The notes under the pieces are model-generated. The model saw only the letters and a list, made by a program, of their open reading frames with translations, was not told the origin of the DNA and did no database searches. A stretch of DNA of 62,002 nucleotides from JAVKDP01 sp040222185 (GTDB lineage: Bacteria; Bacteroidota; Rhodothermia; Balneolales; Balneolaceae): NCBI GenBank assembly GCA_040222185.1, contig JAVKDP010000006.1:1-62002 (forward strand). Reading direction: 5' to 3'. Below are positions 7,964 to 16,487 of this stretch, piece after piece (within the stretch, counting starts at the first letter, position 1; each line of letters starts with the position of its first letter). The position numbers and the translations under genes are program-made.

Positions 7964-10420
7964 ATGAAAAAAATATTAGGGCTATTCTTTTTCCTGCTCC
8001 TTTCTACACAAGCTTCATTCTCTCAAACAACGATAACAGGTAGGATTGCAGATGCAAAAACAGGCGAACCTCTTCCGGCAGCTCATGTAATCATAAAAGG
8101 AACGTACAAGGGAACGATCGCTAACGCGGATGGTGAGTATTCACTGAACGTTCCTTCGCTACCTGCTACTATTGTAGTTCGGTTCCTGGGATATGAAAGT
8201 AAAGAGCTTACAATTGATGCATCACATACAGGCCCACTTGATTTTTTAATGGATGAAGCTTTTCTGGAGCTTGGAGAAATTACTGTTACCGGAGAAGACC
8301 CTGCAATTTCTATTATGAAAGAGGTAATACGAAGGAAGCAGATATGGAGAGCCAACTTAAATACTTATAGAGTAGATGCCTATACGCGCCAACAGCTTCT
8401 TAACGATACAACCATTGTTTCAATCTCTGAAAGTATATCTGAAGCCTTTTGGGATAGAGAAAGAGGTTCTCGTGAAGTTTTAAAGTCAAGAAGACAAACC
8501 GCAAACATTGAAGGTAGTGACAACTTTGCCGGGGTTAGTTATTTGCCCAACTTTTATGATGATAACCTGGATATTGTAGAATTTGATATTGTTGGGGTTA
8601 CTCATCCGAATGCATTGAAGTACTATAATTTTAAACTAGTAGACTACAGCAAACTGGATGATAATATCGTTTTCGAGATTGAGGTAACGTCAAAACGAAA
8701 ACTCCAGCCGCTGTTTGAAGGTACTATTTATGTATTGGATCTTGAATATGCCTTGTTGTCTGTCAGGTTAAAGCCAAACTCAGTGGTAGTATTCCCGCCT
8801 CCGATACAAGACTTCAATATGTATTATGAACAACAGTTCAGCAACTTCGGAGGAGATTTTTGGCTTCCGGTCGATTTCAGAATGGAAGGATTGGTTAAAG
8901 TAGGAGTTCCTGGACTAAGGTTCCCTCCAATTGGCTTTAAACAGGTTTCTAAACTTAATGACTACAAAGTGAATGCAGATCTTCCGGATTCACTATATGA
9001 AGATTATAGCTGGATAACTGTTGATTCCACGACGATCGATAAGTCAGATTCATTGTTTATCAGTTCTATTGATGTTGTTCCTCTTTCGGAAAAAGAGGAA
9101 GTAGCGTATGGCAGTTTGGATAGTACTGCCACATTGGAGAAATCATTTCGGCCAAAAGGTTTTCTAACACGCTTTCTGGATTTAGATGACGACGATGATG
9201 ATGGTGATTCCGGGGTAACGGTAAGTAGCAGCGGAGGCGGAAGCAGTGGAAATAATAGTGGAGGTCGGACGGCAAAAAAACAGTCAGCTCTGAGTAAGTT
9301 TATTGGCAATCTGAGTCCAAAGGCAAGATATAACAGGGTAGATGCTGTATTTGCAGGGTTACAGCACGAACGTAGGTATGCAGATCGGAGAGTTCGTTCA
9401 AGAGTAAAGCTTGGATATAGTTTTGGCTATGAGGAGTTTAATCATGGCGCAAACATTTCGTGGTGGCCACTACAGAAAACCAGGAGGTTCGCAGTTAGTG
9501 CAGGATATGATTTTACTACTGCTCCAAGTTATTCTTCTGACATGCATAATATTGTGCTTACAAGTACAATGCCATTATTCGGGTTTGAAGACTACTTTGA
9601 TTACTACAGAAAAGAAGGGGTTTTCATAGGTGCAGCTTATCGCCCTCGAAGAAATCAAAACTCATTTTCCTTCAGGTATAGATTTGAAGATCACAGTTCC
9701 ATCAACTATAAAACCAGCTACGATATTTCCGGACGTTCTAACATCCAAAGACTGAACCCACCCATTAATGAAGGAAGTATCAGTTCTGTTCGGTTAAAGG
9801 TTGAGCGAGGGGAAGGAAAAGAAGCATTTGGAGTAATTGGCGCAGATAATGTAATGCTAAGTGTTGAGCAGTCAGCAAAAGCTATAGGTAGCGATTGGAA
9901 TTTTACGCGGTTTAAAGTTGATATTTACAGGCACTATAATACGTTCTACAAAAGAAGGTTTATTCCAAACTCACTGGATTTAAGATTAAATGCCGGAACC
10001 TATATCGGTGATTTGCCAGTGCAGGAAAATGGAGCTATAGACGTGGCTCTGGGATACTTTACTCCATTTGGTTCATTCAAATCCAAAAGATATATACCAT
10101 ATCAGGGTGCAAGTTATGTAGCACTAAATGCAGAACACAATTTCCGATCTATTCCGCTTGAAGCATTGGGTTGGAGAAAAGCGGCTAAAGTAGGATTGAG
10201 CATCATTGCTTTTGGAGGAATTGGTAAAACATGGATTCCTGATGAGCAAGAGCAATTCTTTCAGTCCCGATTAGGTTATATCCCTTCTCGTACGCAAGAC
10301 TGGCATTCTGAAGTAGGAATATCAGTAAGTAATATATTCAGCCTTTTTAGATTTGACCTGGCCTACAGGGTTGATAAACCTGGATTATACCCAGGTATTT
10401 CGCTAGCACGATTGTTCTAA
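7964..10420 (+). CDS. DUF5686 outer-membrane protein with carboxypeptidase-regulatory-like domain
   Basis: An 818-residue exported protein. A signal peptide ends near residue 20 (TQASFSQ). Residues about 23-105 form a carboxypeptidase-regulatory-like beta domain (GRIADAKTGEPLPAAHVIIKG...), followed by a DUF5686-type region and a C-terminal beta-strand-rich part ending in Phe (ISLARLF), as expected for an outer-membrane barrel. Around residues 405-445 there is an odd linker: six consecutive Asp, then a Ser/Gly/Asn-rich run. The family is common in Bacteroidota and of unknown function; it is not a canonical TonB receptor because no plug domain is seen. It is monocistronic, convergent with the OmpA gene over a strong terminator. 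Confidence 0.78.
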   Translation: MKKILGLFFFLLLSTQASFSQTTITGRIADAKTGEPLPAAHVIIKGTYKGTIANADGEYSLNVPSLPATIVVRFLGYESKELTIDASHTGPLDFLMDEAFLELGEITVTGEDPAISIMKEVIRRKQIWRANLNTYRVDAYTRQQLLNDTTIVSISESISEAFWDRERGSREVLKSRRQTANIEGSDNFAGVSYLPNFYDDNLDIVEFDIVGVTHPNALKYYNFKLVDYSKLDDNIVFEIEVTSKRKLQPLFEGTIYVLDLEYALLSVRLKPNSVVVFPPPIQDFNMYYEQQFSNFGGDFWLPVDFRMEGLVKVGVPGLRFPPIGFKQVSKLNDYKVNADLPDSLYEDYSWITVDSTTIDKSDSLFISSIDVVPLSEKEEVAYGSLDSTATLEKSFRPKGFLTRFLDLDDDDDDGDSGVTVSSSGGGSSGNNSGGRTAKKQSALSKFIGNLSPKARYNRVDAVFAGLQHERRYADRRVRSRVKLGYSFGYEEFNHGANISWWPLQKTRRFAVSAGYDFTTAPSYSSDMHNIVLTSTMPLFGFEDYFDYYRKEGVFIGAAYRPRRNQNSFSFRYRFEDHSSINYKTSYDISGRSNIQRLNPPINEGSISSVRLKVERGEGKEAFGVIGADNVMLSVEQSAKAIGSDWNFTRFKVDIYRHYNTFYKRRFIPNSLDLRLNAGTYIGDLPVQENGAIDVALGYFTPFGSFKSKRYIPYQGASYVALNAEHNFRSIPLEALGWRKAAKVGLSIIAFGGIGKTWIPDEQEQFFQSRLGYIPSRTQDWHSEVGISVSNIFSLFRFDLAYRVDKPGLYPGISLARLF

Positions 10421-10442
10421 AAAAGAGAATGTCCATGAAAAG

Positions 10443-10478
10443 AAAAAGGCTGCTCTAATTTAATAGAGCAGCCTTTTT
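10443..10478. terminator. Strong bidirectional rho-independent terminator
   Basis: A 15-base perfect stem, AAAAAGGCTGCTCTA at 10443-10457 with TAGAGCAGCCTTTTT at 10464-10478 and a 6-base loop. A-tract on one side and T-tract on the other make it work in both directions, serving the convergent DUF5686 and OmpA genes. Confidence 0.92.
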
Positions 10479-10499
10479 AAATTTTTCAGAATGTGTGTA

Positions 10500-11408
10500 T
10501 TACATTCCTGGCTTGTACTTTAAAGTACTAACTGGGTGAGACTCAGCACGTCTGTTCTTCTCACAACCGTTGTTAGCCTCTTTCTCTGATTCAGAGCACT
10601 CAACAGGAGCTTTACCTAAACCACGAGACTCGATACGGTCTTCACTGATTCCGTTGCTTGTGTAGAACTCAACTACAGCAGCAGCACGACGAAGGCTCAA
10701 ACGTAAGTTGTATTGATCACCACCAACATAATCAGTGTAAGCATCAACACGTACTTTAAATGCAGGAGCGTTGTTTAGAATCTCAACATTATCAGCAAGA
10801 GCTAAAGCTGCAGCATCAGAAATGCTTGAACGATCAAAAGCAAAGTTTACAGTGCTAAATGCGTTTTCAGCTACATAAACCGGATCTGAACCATCATTAG
10901 GGTTAGTACCCATGTCAATTTCCTGGCCATCGGTAAAGCCGTCACCATCTGAGTCAGCTTTAGTTGGGTCAGTATTGTAAACGTTAATTTCATCTACATC
11001 AGAAACACCATCACCATCAGCATCACCTGAAGCGCTGTTAGGATCAGTCTTGTATGTGATTACTTCATCATAATCAGAAAGGCCGTCACCATCAGTATCT
11101 GTGTTATTCGGATCAGTATTGTAAGAGTTTACTTCATCACCATCAGAAAGGCCATCACCATCAGTGTCAGCATTTTTTGGATCTGTATTGTATGTATTGA
11201 TCTCTTCTCCATCGGTAAGACCGTCATTATCGAAGTCAGGAGAATTAGGATCGAGGCCAAGTTCAATTTCCTGGTCGTCAGTTAGTCCATCACCATCTGT
11301 ATCAATTGGCACTTCAGGTACAGGTTCGCTTGAACCACAACCATACTGTGTAACTACACCTGCTGATAGGAATAAAGCGAGGAATAAAAGGTGAATTGTT
11401 CTTTTCAT
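10500..11408 (-). CDS. OmpA-family lipoprotein with thrombospondin type-3 calcium repeats
   Basis: A 302-residue envelope protein. A signal sequence leads to Cys24 (QYGC), a plausible though not ideal lipobox. Residues about 36-175 are six thrombospondin type-3 repeats (pattern DTDGDGLSDGDE), which bind calcium. Residues about 185-297 are an OmpA C-terminal domain with DAYTDYVGG, YNLRLSLRRA and a closing NRRAE, the set that binds peptidoglycan diaminopimelate; Cys271 and Cys282 may form the usual disulfide. The role is to tether the outer membrane to the cell wall, with a calcium-stiffened spacer in place of a barrel. It is a single gene ending at the shared terminator. Confidence 0.9.
   Translation of the reverse strand: MKRTIHLLFLALFLSAGVVTQYGCGSSEPVPEVPIDTDGDGLTDDQEIELGLDPNSPDFDNDGLTDGEEINTYNTDPKNADTDGDGLSDGDEVNSYNTDPNNTDTDGDGLSDYDEVITYKTDPNSASGDADGDGVSDVDEINVYNTDPTKADSDGDGFTDGQEIDMGTNPNDGSDPVYVAENAFSTVNFAFDRSSISDAAALALADNVEILNNAPAFKVRVDAYTDYVGGDQYNLRLSLRRAAAVVEFYTSNGISEDRIESRGLGKAPVECSESEKEANNGCEKNRRAESHPVSTLKYKPGM
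10884..11303 (-). repeat. Six in-frame thrombospondin type-3 repeat units
   Basis: Within the OmpA-family gene, about 60-75-base units coding for 20-25 residues each repeat six times. Each unit has an Asp-rich calcium loop (D-x-D-x-D-G-x-x-D) and most end in NTDP or DPN. Units 3 and 4 are most alike at the DNA level, pointing to unit duplication. Confidence 0.88.
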
Positions 11409-11555
11409 GTTAGGAATACTCCTATTCTGTTAGTTATTAAGTTAGATTTTAAAAGTCATTTGATGTGAAAATAGTGATACTGAACAGTCTATCAAACAAA
11501 AAAGCGAAACTTGTTAGGATTAATTTCATAAGGGGTTTATCTTTTAAGCCGAATT

Positions 11556-11629
11556 GGGGCTATAGCTCAGCTGGCTAGAGCGTCGCGCTGGCAGCGCGAA
11601 GGTCTGGGGTTCGAATCCCCATAGCTCCA
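11556..11629 (+). tRNA. tRNA-Ala (anticodon GGC)
   Basis: A 74-base cloverleaf: acceptor GGGGCTA with TAGCTCC and discriminator A, including the G3-U70 pair that identifies alanine tRNAs; anticodon stem TCGCG/CGCGA around CTGGCAG; T arm TGGGG-TTCGAAT-CCCCA. CCA is not encoded. Confidence 0.96.
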
Positions 11630-11630
11630 C

Positions 11631-11665
11631 AAAAAGCCTTTATTTGCAAATAAAAGGCTTTTTTT
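11631..11665 (+). terminator. Terminator of the tRNA-Ala gene
   Basis: GCCTTTATTTG pairs with CAAATAAAAGGC with a single-base bulge, followed by seven T at 11659-11665. It begins one base after the tRNA. Confidence 0.85.
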
Positions 11666-11741
11666 GTTTAGATAATTCTAATTGTAAGTGTACAAACATC
11701 ATCTCATATTGCAAGTTAGGTTTATAAATTACGAGGTAGAT

Positions 11742-12938
11742 ATGGAAAGAAGGAAATTTTTGAATTTTAATTTTCTAATACTAGTAGTCCTTGGATTAAC
11801 TTTTGTTCCTGCAAAACTTGCTTTTGCACAATCAGATGCTGAGAAGATAACACTTGATTTGACCCTCAGTCCTGCGTTAGAAAATGCTCAAGTGCTTGGT
11901 TTGGCAAGCCTTGGAGTTGATAACAAAGGAACGGGACCAGTATTAGTCTCGGGTACACTGATTAATAATACAAATGAACTATTAACCAATCTCTTCTTTG
12001 AGTTTTCTATAGTAGCTGCAAAAGTTGGTGTAATTGCTGAAATCACACAACAAGCTGCTTATCCTTTTACTCTAGACCCGGGCCAGGTGGTATTTGGAGA
12101 TAACAACGATATTCAGAATGAAGCCGTACCAGGGATAGAAGAGACTATGCAGTTTGATGGAGGTTTGACTCAGGCAGGTGAAGACTTTATTGAAAATTTA
12201 AGTGGTTCTACCACACTACCAAGTGATATTTATACATTTTCTGTTACTATTTCCCAGGTTACAAGTGCACTAGGCAAACAGGTTCTAGCCAGCCAGGTTA
12301 TAGAACTTGGAGGTTCTGATGGAGTAATACTGGATGAAAAATCTATCTTTTTGAAAACTCCTGGAGATGTTATTGGAGCAGATGTTAACATTACCAATCC
12401 ATTTCCACAGTTTAACTGGGAAGGCGATGCTTCTGCAGAATATCGGGTTATTGTAGTAAGAGCTAATGGGCAGGATAGCCCGGAATCATTAATCGAAAGT
12501 GCAAAGAGTACTTTGAGTACTCAAAATGGGGGATCTCTTTTACAGTTTGAGAACCTGGATGCTACGGTAGTAGGTAATTCATATCAATATCCTTCCTCTG
12601 GTGCCCAGGCATTAGTAGCAGGCCAGACTTACTATTGGCAGGTGATTACTTTAATACAAACAGCAGTGGGTACTGAAGAGTTAACATCAGAAGTCTGGAG
12701 CTTTAAACTGGCTGCACCGAATGAGGCTACCACCCTTGTTGAAATTGATCAGGAAACGTTTGATATACTAGTTCGACTTGTAGGCGAGGAACAATATGCT
12801 GAACTCACTGAAAGCGGATATTCATTTGAAGGGATTGAAGCTAATAATCAAATAGTTACCGGCATTGCTGCTCTACAACTATTAGCGGAGATCATACAAA
12901 AAATTGAAGACGGGGATATTATCTTAAATTCCAATTAA
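11742..12938 (+). CDS. Exported protein of unknown function, first gene of the FecR/CHASE2-cyclase operon
   Basis: The ATG at 11742 gives a clear signal peptide (MERRKFLNF, hydrophobic core, cleavage near AFAQ) and has GAGG upstream; an upstream in-frame start at 11688 would put 18 non-signal residues in front and is rejected. The mature 370 residues are beta-rich. The first half resembles an Ig-like fold (GTLINNTNELLTNLFFEFS), and around residues 220-325 there is a fibronectin-type segment ending in TYYWQVITL. The C-terminus is acidic and helical. I do not recognise a family. It is 13 bases upstream of the FecR-domain gene and presumably acts in the periplasm or at the cell surface with its neighbours. 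Confidence 0.7.
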   Translation: MERRKFLNFNFLILVVLGLTFVPAKLAFAQSDAEKITLDLTLSPALENAQVLGLASLGVDNKGTGPVLVSGTLINNTNELLTNLFFEFSIVAAKVGVIAEITQQAAYPFTLDPGQVVFGDNNDIQNEAVPGIEETMQFDGGLTQAGEDFIENLSGSTTLPSDIYTFSVTISQVTSALGKQVLASQVIELGGSDGVILDEKSIFLKTPGDVIGADVNITNPFPQFNWEGDASAEYRVIVVRANGQDSPESLIESAKSTLSTQNGGSLLQFENLDATVVGNSYQYPSSGAQALVAGQTYYWQVITLIQTAVGTEELTSEVWSFKLAAPNEATTLVEIDQETFDILVRLVGEEQYAELTESGYSFEGIEANNQIVTGIAALQLLAEIIQKIEDGDIILNSN

Positions 12939-12951
12939 GGATAGGTTCAAA

Positions 12952-13695
12952 ATGAAGAAATTAACATCAATAGCAGTTTCATTGATTTTAACTACGGTAA
13001 TGGGGACAATGATAGCAAGTGATCTATATGTGCCCAAAGTTGAGGAGCAGGTTCGTCCACTTGCAGTGGTTAGAAGGTTTAAGCCAGAAGTTCTTCTTGA
13101 AAATGGTGAGAAGAAATTTGAACTGGATTTAACAGAAAACCTCGGAGAAAGATTATATAATGGTGATACGCTGTCAACGAGCAAAGGCGGTTATGCACTT
13201 GTAGTTTTTACTGATAATAGTATTGCAAAGGTAAAGCCTGAATCAATGCTTATAGTACGAGGTGAATCTCTTGCTGATTCTAAGGTTGCTAAGCGACAGA
13301 TAAACCTGGAAGCTGGAGAGATTTTTATGGAAGTTGAACCACAGGGATCAGGCAGCTTTGATGTTGCGACCTCAAGATCCCTTGCATCAGTGAAAGGAAC
13401 CCAGTTTGGGACAAAAGCTTTTGGATATATTTGGGTAACTGAAGGGCAGGTTGACGTAACAGCACTCAATTCCGGACAAACGGTTTCCCTCTTTGAACAA
13501 ATGTTTGCCTCAGTTGATGATAGTGGAAATAATATTGAATCTGGTACTCTTACTGAAGATGAATTGGGTGATCTAAATGAAGGTTTTAATGAATTAGATG
13601 AAGATCTTATTGAAAGAACGATCATTATTAGATTCAAAGATGCTAATGGTCAGATCAGGGAAGTACCAATAATTATTTTTGAAAAGGGAAATTAA
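12952..13695 (+). CDS. FecR-domain periplasmic protein
   Basis: A 247-residue protein with an N-terminal signal or membrane anchor (residues about 5-23) and a FecR domain at about 65-190: a beta-rich stretch with NGDTLSTSKGGYALVVFTDNSIAKVKP, LEAGEIFMEV and SVKGTQFGT, the last being the typical VRGTxF-like turn. The cytoplasmic anti-sigma segment of classical FecR regulators is absent, and no ECF sigma gene is next to it. Stand-alone FecR domains of this kind are found beside CHASE2 cyclases in other bacteria, which agrees with the cyclase two genes downstream. The tail (about 195-247) is acidic. Probable role: periplasmic sensor or scaffold. Confidence 0.8.
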   Translation: MKKLTSIAVSLILTTVMGTMIASDLYVPKVEEQVRPLAVVRRFKPEVLLENGEKKFELDLTENLGERLYNGDTLSTSKGGYALVVFTDNSIAKVKPESMLIVRGESLADSKVAKRQINLEAGEIFMEVEPQGSGSFDVATSRSLASVKGTQFGTKAFGYIWVTEGQVDVTALNSGQTVSLFEQMFASVDDSGNNIESGTLTEDELGDLNEGFNELDEDLIERTIIIRFKDANGQIREVPIIIFEKGN

Positions 13696-13760
13696 TTACC
13701 TTTTTTCTTTACAAGGAGTTGTGCGGTTTCCTTGCTCAATAATTGAACAAATAACCATAG

Positions 13761-16484
13761 ATGAAAAACGGGGTGCTAATTACAGTATTTACAATAGTAT
13801 TTACTGTTGCATTTTCACAAATTAGTCTTGCTCAATATACAGTGCAGCACCAACAACCTACGGTATTGGATCGTACAGTATCGAACACTCTTGAATTCTT
13901 TGTTTCTGGTGTTAATGGAAATGAAGTAATAGATGCTCGCTTGTTTTATAGAAATGAAGGAGATCTTGGTTATTCTCAAAAAGAGGTTTTCTTCAGAAAT
14001 GGGGTATTTATAACTGAAATACGACCAGAGGAACTTACCGGGACAAACTTCGAGTACTATTTTCAGCTTTCTATAAGAAATAGTGACCAGGATATTTTTT
14101 ACCCCGAGAATCTCCCGTCTGAAAATCCGATACAAGTAGATATTGTTGAAGGCGCCCCGGAAAACCAGCGCAAGAAAGCTGAAGGGATTGACTACACTAT
14201 ACTTTCACCAAAGCCTGAAATTGGGTTGGCTAAAAATGATGTTTTTGTTGCTATAGCACTCTATTATGATATAAAAGAGATAGAGGATGGGGAGTTTTTA
14301 CTATTTATTGATGATGAAGATGTTACAGGCCTCGCAGATACAAGTGCTTATTTTATATCATATGTCCCGAAGGGATTAAAACAAGGGTCACATACTGTAC
14401 GACTGGATTATAAAACCGCCAGTGAACAACTTGAAGTTGTGGAGTGGAGTTTCAGGGTAGTTGATCCAAAGAGGGCAGCCTTCCAAAGCTTTGAGCCCAG
14501 GTTGTTCCCAACTGGAAGGGTTGAACTTACAGCCAGAAATCAAACGATTTCAGGAGATTTAAATAACGCATATACAGGCCGAACCTATATAGATGGTTCA
14601 TATGGCCTTTTCAGGTATTCAATAAACGGATTTTTAACTTCGCAGGAATCTGATCGGCTACAACCACTAAACCGTTTTGGGGTAAATCTCAGCCTTGGCA
14701 AATGGTGGAGGTTCCAGGCTGGCCATGTCTATCCTACCTTAAGTAAGTTTACAATTTCCGGGCGAAGAATGTATGGGATAAATACTACTGCCCAATTGTT
14801 TTGGGATGTTTTGAATGTTCAGTTTTTATATGGAGAACTGAGCCGTGAAGTAACCAACTTATATAGTTCGGTTTCAGTTGATACAGTTTATGCCAATGGT
14901 ATACCTCAGGATACAACCTATACATTAGGATATGAAGAGTCGGGCAGGGGAACATTTGCCAGGAAAATTATCGGGGCCAGAGTTGGGCTTGGAAATCCGA
15001 GACACTTCCAGTTTGGTATCCAGGCTATGAAGGTGGAAGATGACACCACTTCCATATTCAATGTTATTGATGCAAATGATTTATTCGGAGGACCTACTAC
15101 TCTGTTTAATAACCTGAATACAGCTGACAGGAACGTACTGAATCAGCAACCTGAATTGCTAAGGGTAGATGGAGGAAGCCCAAGGCCGAAGGGTAATTTT
15201 GTTGCCGGAGCTGATCTAAGATTTGGCTTGGCGAATAATAAAATACGGTTCAGTACGGAAACGGTAGCTAGTGTACTAAATAATGATATTTATGGTGGAG
15301 TACTGGATTCTCTCAGAGCTGCAGATTTGGGTTTCGAAGATATTGACCAGGGCGATTTGGATATCCTTGATCAAATATCACGTTTTATCATTATAAATGA
15401 GAATGTTAGTGTACTCCCGATACGATTTACCAATTTCAATACAGACAGTTCTGATACAGAAGTATTTTTCCCTACTTCAATTTTAGGCTCAAATTCGGAG
15501 TTATCGGTAAACTACCCCTCAAATACATTTAATGTTCAGTATAGATGGGTAGGCCCGGAGTTTGTATCGTTGGCTAACTCAACAATCAGGAAAGATATAA
15601 AAGGTTTTACTTTTTCTGATCGCTTTAGATTACTCAGAAATCAGGTGTACGTGACTTTAGGCTATGAAACCCTAAGTGATAATGTGTCAAATACCAAGGA
15701 AGCCACAACAAATACCATTTCTTACAGAAGTAACATAAGCTGGTATCCAACCAAGATTAAGCTGCCAAGAGTGAGTGCCGGTTTTAGATACAGAACCAGG
15801 GAAAATGGTGTAGTACGATTTAACCCATTGGTTCCGGTTGGTCTTGAAAATGTAGCAGTTCAGAATATCAGAATAGTTGATGGCGATACATTGGCTACTA
15901 CCGTTCCTCGCTTGAACAATACTCTAAACCTTAATTTTTCTATTACCCAGCAGGTACCGTTATTGGATATGGTACACGATGCCACACTTAGTATCTCATC
16001 ACTTAACACCAAAGATGAGGTCTTTACTTTCGGCGATATAAAGAATACAGCGGTTTCATTTAATGTTGCTTCCAGATTTGAACTTTTGCCGTTAAGAACA
16101 CAGTTTGGTATGACAGTTAACAAAACTGAGTCAGGAAATGGCCAACTCGATATTGATATTTTTGGGATGTATGCAGGCGGGTCATATTACTTGTTAGATG
16201 GTTCAGTAATTGTAAATGGACGTATTGCATTTACCAGTAACACTTCAAAATCCAGAACACTTGAAATTCAAAACTCAGATGATGATGATTTCTTAAATGA
16301 TTATTATACATTGAGTGCCAATACAACAACTTCTGATTTTGGAACCTATGTTCTTCTCGCAAGTGCGGAATATAAACTTGACAACAACCACTCTTTCCTT
16401 TTTGACTCGAATTTCACCAATGTATCAGGTGCAAACAGTTTCAATGACAGAGTTGTACAACTCCGGTATATATTCAGGTTCTAG
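13761..16484 (+). CDS. Large outer-membrane beta-barrel protein, unknown function
   Basis: A 907-residue exported protein with a signal peptide (cleavage near SLAQ, residue 24). Residues about 25-240 look like two beta-sandwich domains; the first contains LEFFVSGVNGNEVIDARLFYR and the second EIGLAKNDVFVAIALYYDI. From about 250 to the end there are many alternating amphipathic strands with aromatic girdles (GLFRYSINGFL, FNVQYRWVGPEF), and the protein ends in an aromatic strand, LRYIFRF, the usual signal for outer-membrane insertion. There is no TonB box or plug domain. The next gene starts 3 bases after this stop. No known family is recognised; a surface sensor or assembly platform is inference from context. 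Confidence 0.7.
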   Translation: MKNGVLITVFTIVFTVAFSQISLAQYTVQHQQPTVLDRTVSNTLEFFVSGVNGNEVIDARLFYRNEGDLGYSQKEVFFRNGVFITEIRPEELTGTNFEYYFQLSIRNSDQDIFYPENLPSENPIQVDIVEGAPENQRKKAEGIDYTILSPKPEIGLAKNDVFVAIALYYDIKEIEDGEFLLFIDDEDVTGLADTSAYFISYVPKGLKQGSHTVRLDYKTASEQLEVVEWSFRVVDPKRAAFQSFEPRLFPTGRVELTARNQTISGDLNNAYTGRTYIDGSYGLFRYSINGFLTSQESDRLQPLNRFGVNLSLGKWWRFQAGHVYPTLSKFTISGRRMYGINTTAQLFWDVLNVQFLYGELSREVTNLYSSVSVDTVYANGIPQDTTYTLGYEESGRGTFARKIIGARVGLGNPRHFQFGIQAMKVEDDTTSIFNVIDANDLFGGPTTLFNNLNTADRNVLNQQPELLRVDGGSPRPKGNFVAGADLRFGLANNKIRFSTETVASVLNNDIYGGVLDSLRAADLGFEDIDQGDLDILDQISRFIIINENVSVLPIRFTNFNTDSSDTEVFFPTSILGSNSELSVNYPSNTFNVQYRWVGPEFVSLANSTIRKDIKGFTFSDRFRLLRNQVYVTLGYETLSDNVSNTKEATTNTISYRSNISWYPTKIKLPRVSAGFRYRTRENGVVRFNPLVPVGLENVAVQNIRIVDGDTLATTVPRLNNTLNLNFSITQQVPLLDMVHDATLSISSLNTKDEVFTFGDIKNTAVSFNVASRFELLPLRTQFGMTVNKTESGNGQLDIDIFGMYAGGSYYLLDGSVIVNGRIAFTSNTSKSRTLEIQNSDDDDFLNDYYTLSANTTTSDFGTYVLLASAEYKLDNNHSFLFDSNFTNVSGANSFNDRVVQLRYIFRF

Positions 16485-16487
16485 GCC

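Noticed and set aside
9004..9309. Open frames on the opposite strand inside the DUF5686 gene
   Set aside because: They arise from the repetitive Asp and Ser/Gly codons; the products are low-complexity, without start signals or homology.
10884..11303. Regular short repeats resembling a CRISPR array
   Set aside because: They are in frame and code for thrombospondin type-3 calcium repeats; the spacers are not unique and no cas gene is present.
11688..11741. Earlier start for the first gene of the FecR/CHASE2 operon
   Set aside because: It places non-signal residues in front of a clear signal peptide; the ATG at 11742 has a GAGG site.
12952..13695. FecR protein as a classical anti-sigma regulator
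   Set aside because: No cytoplasmic anti-sigma segment and no sigma factor gene nearby; the protein starts with an export signal or anchor.
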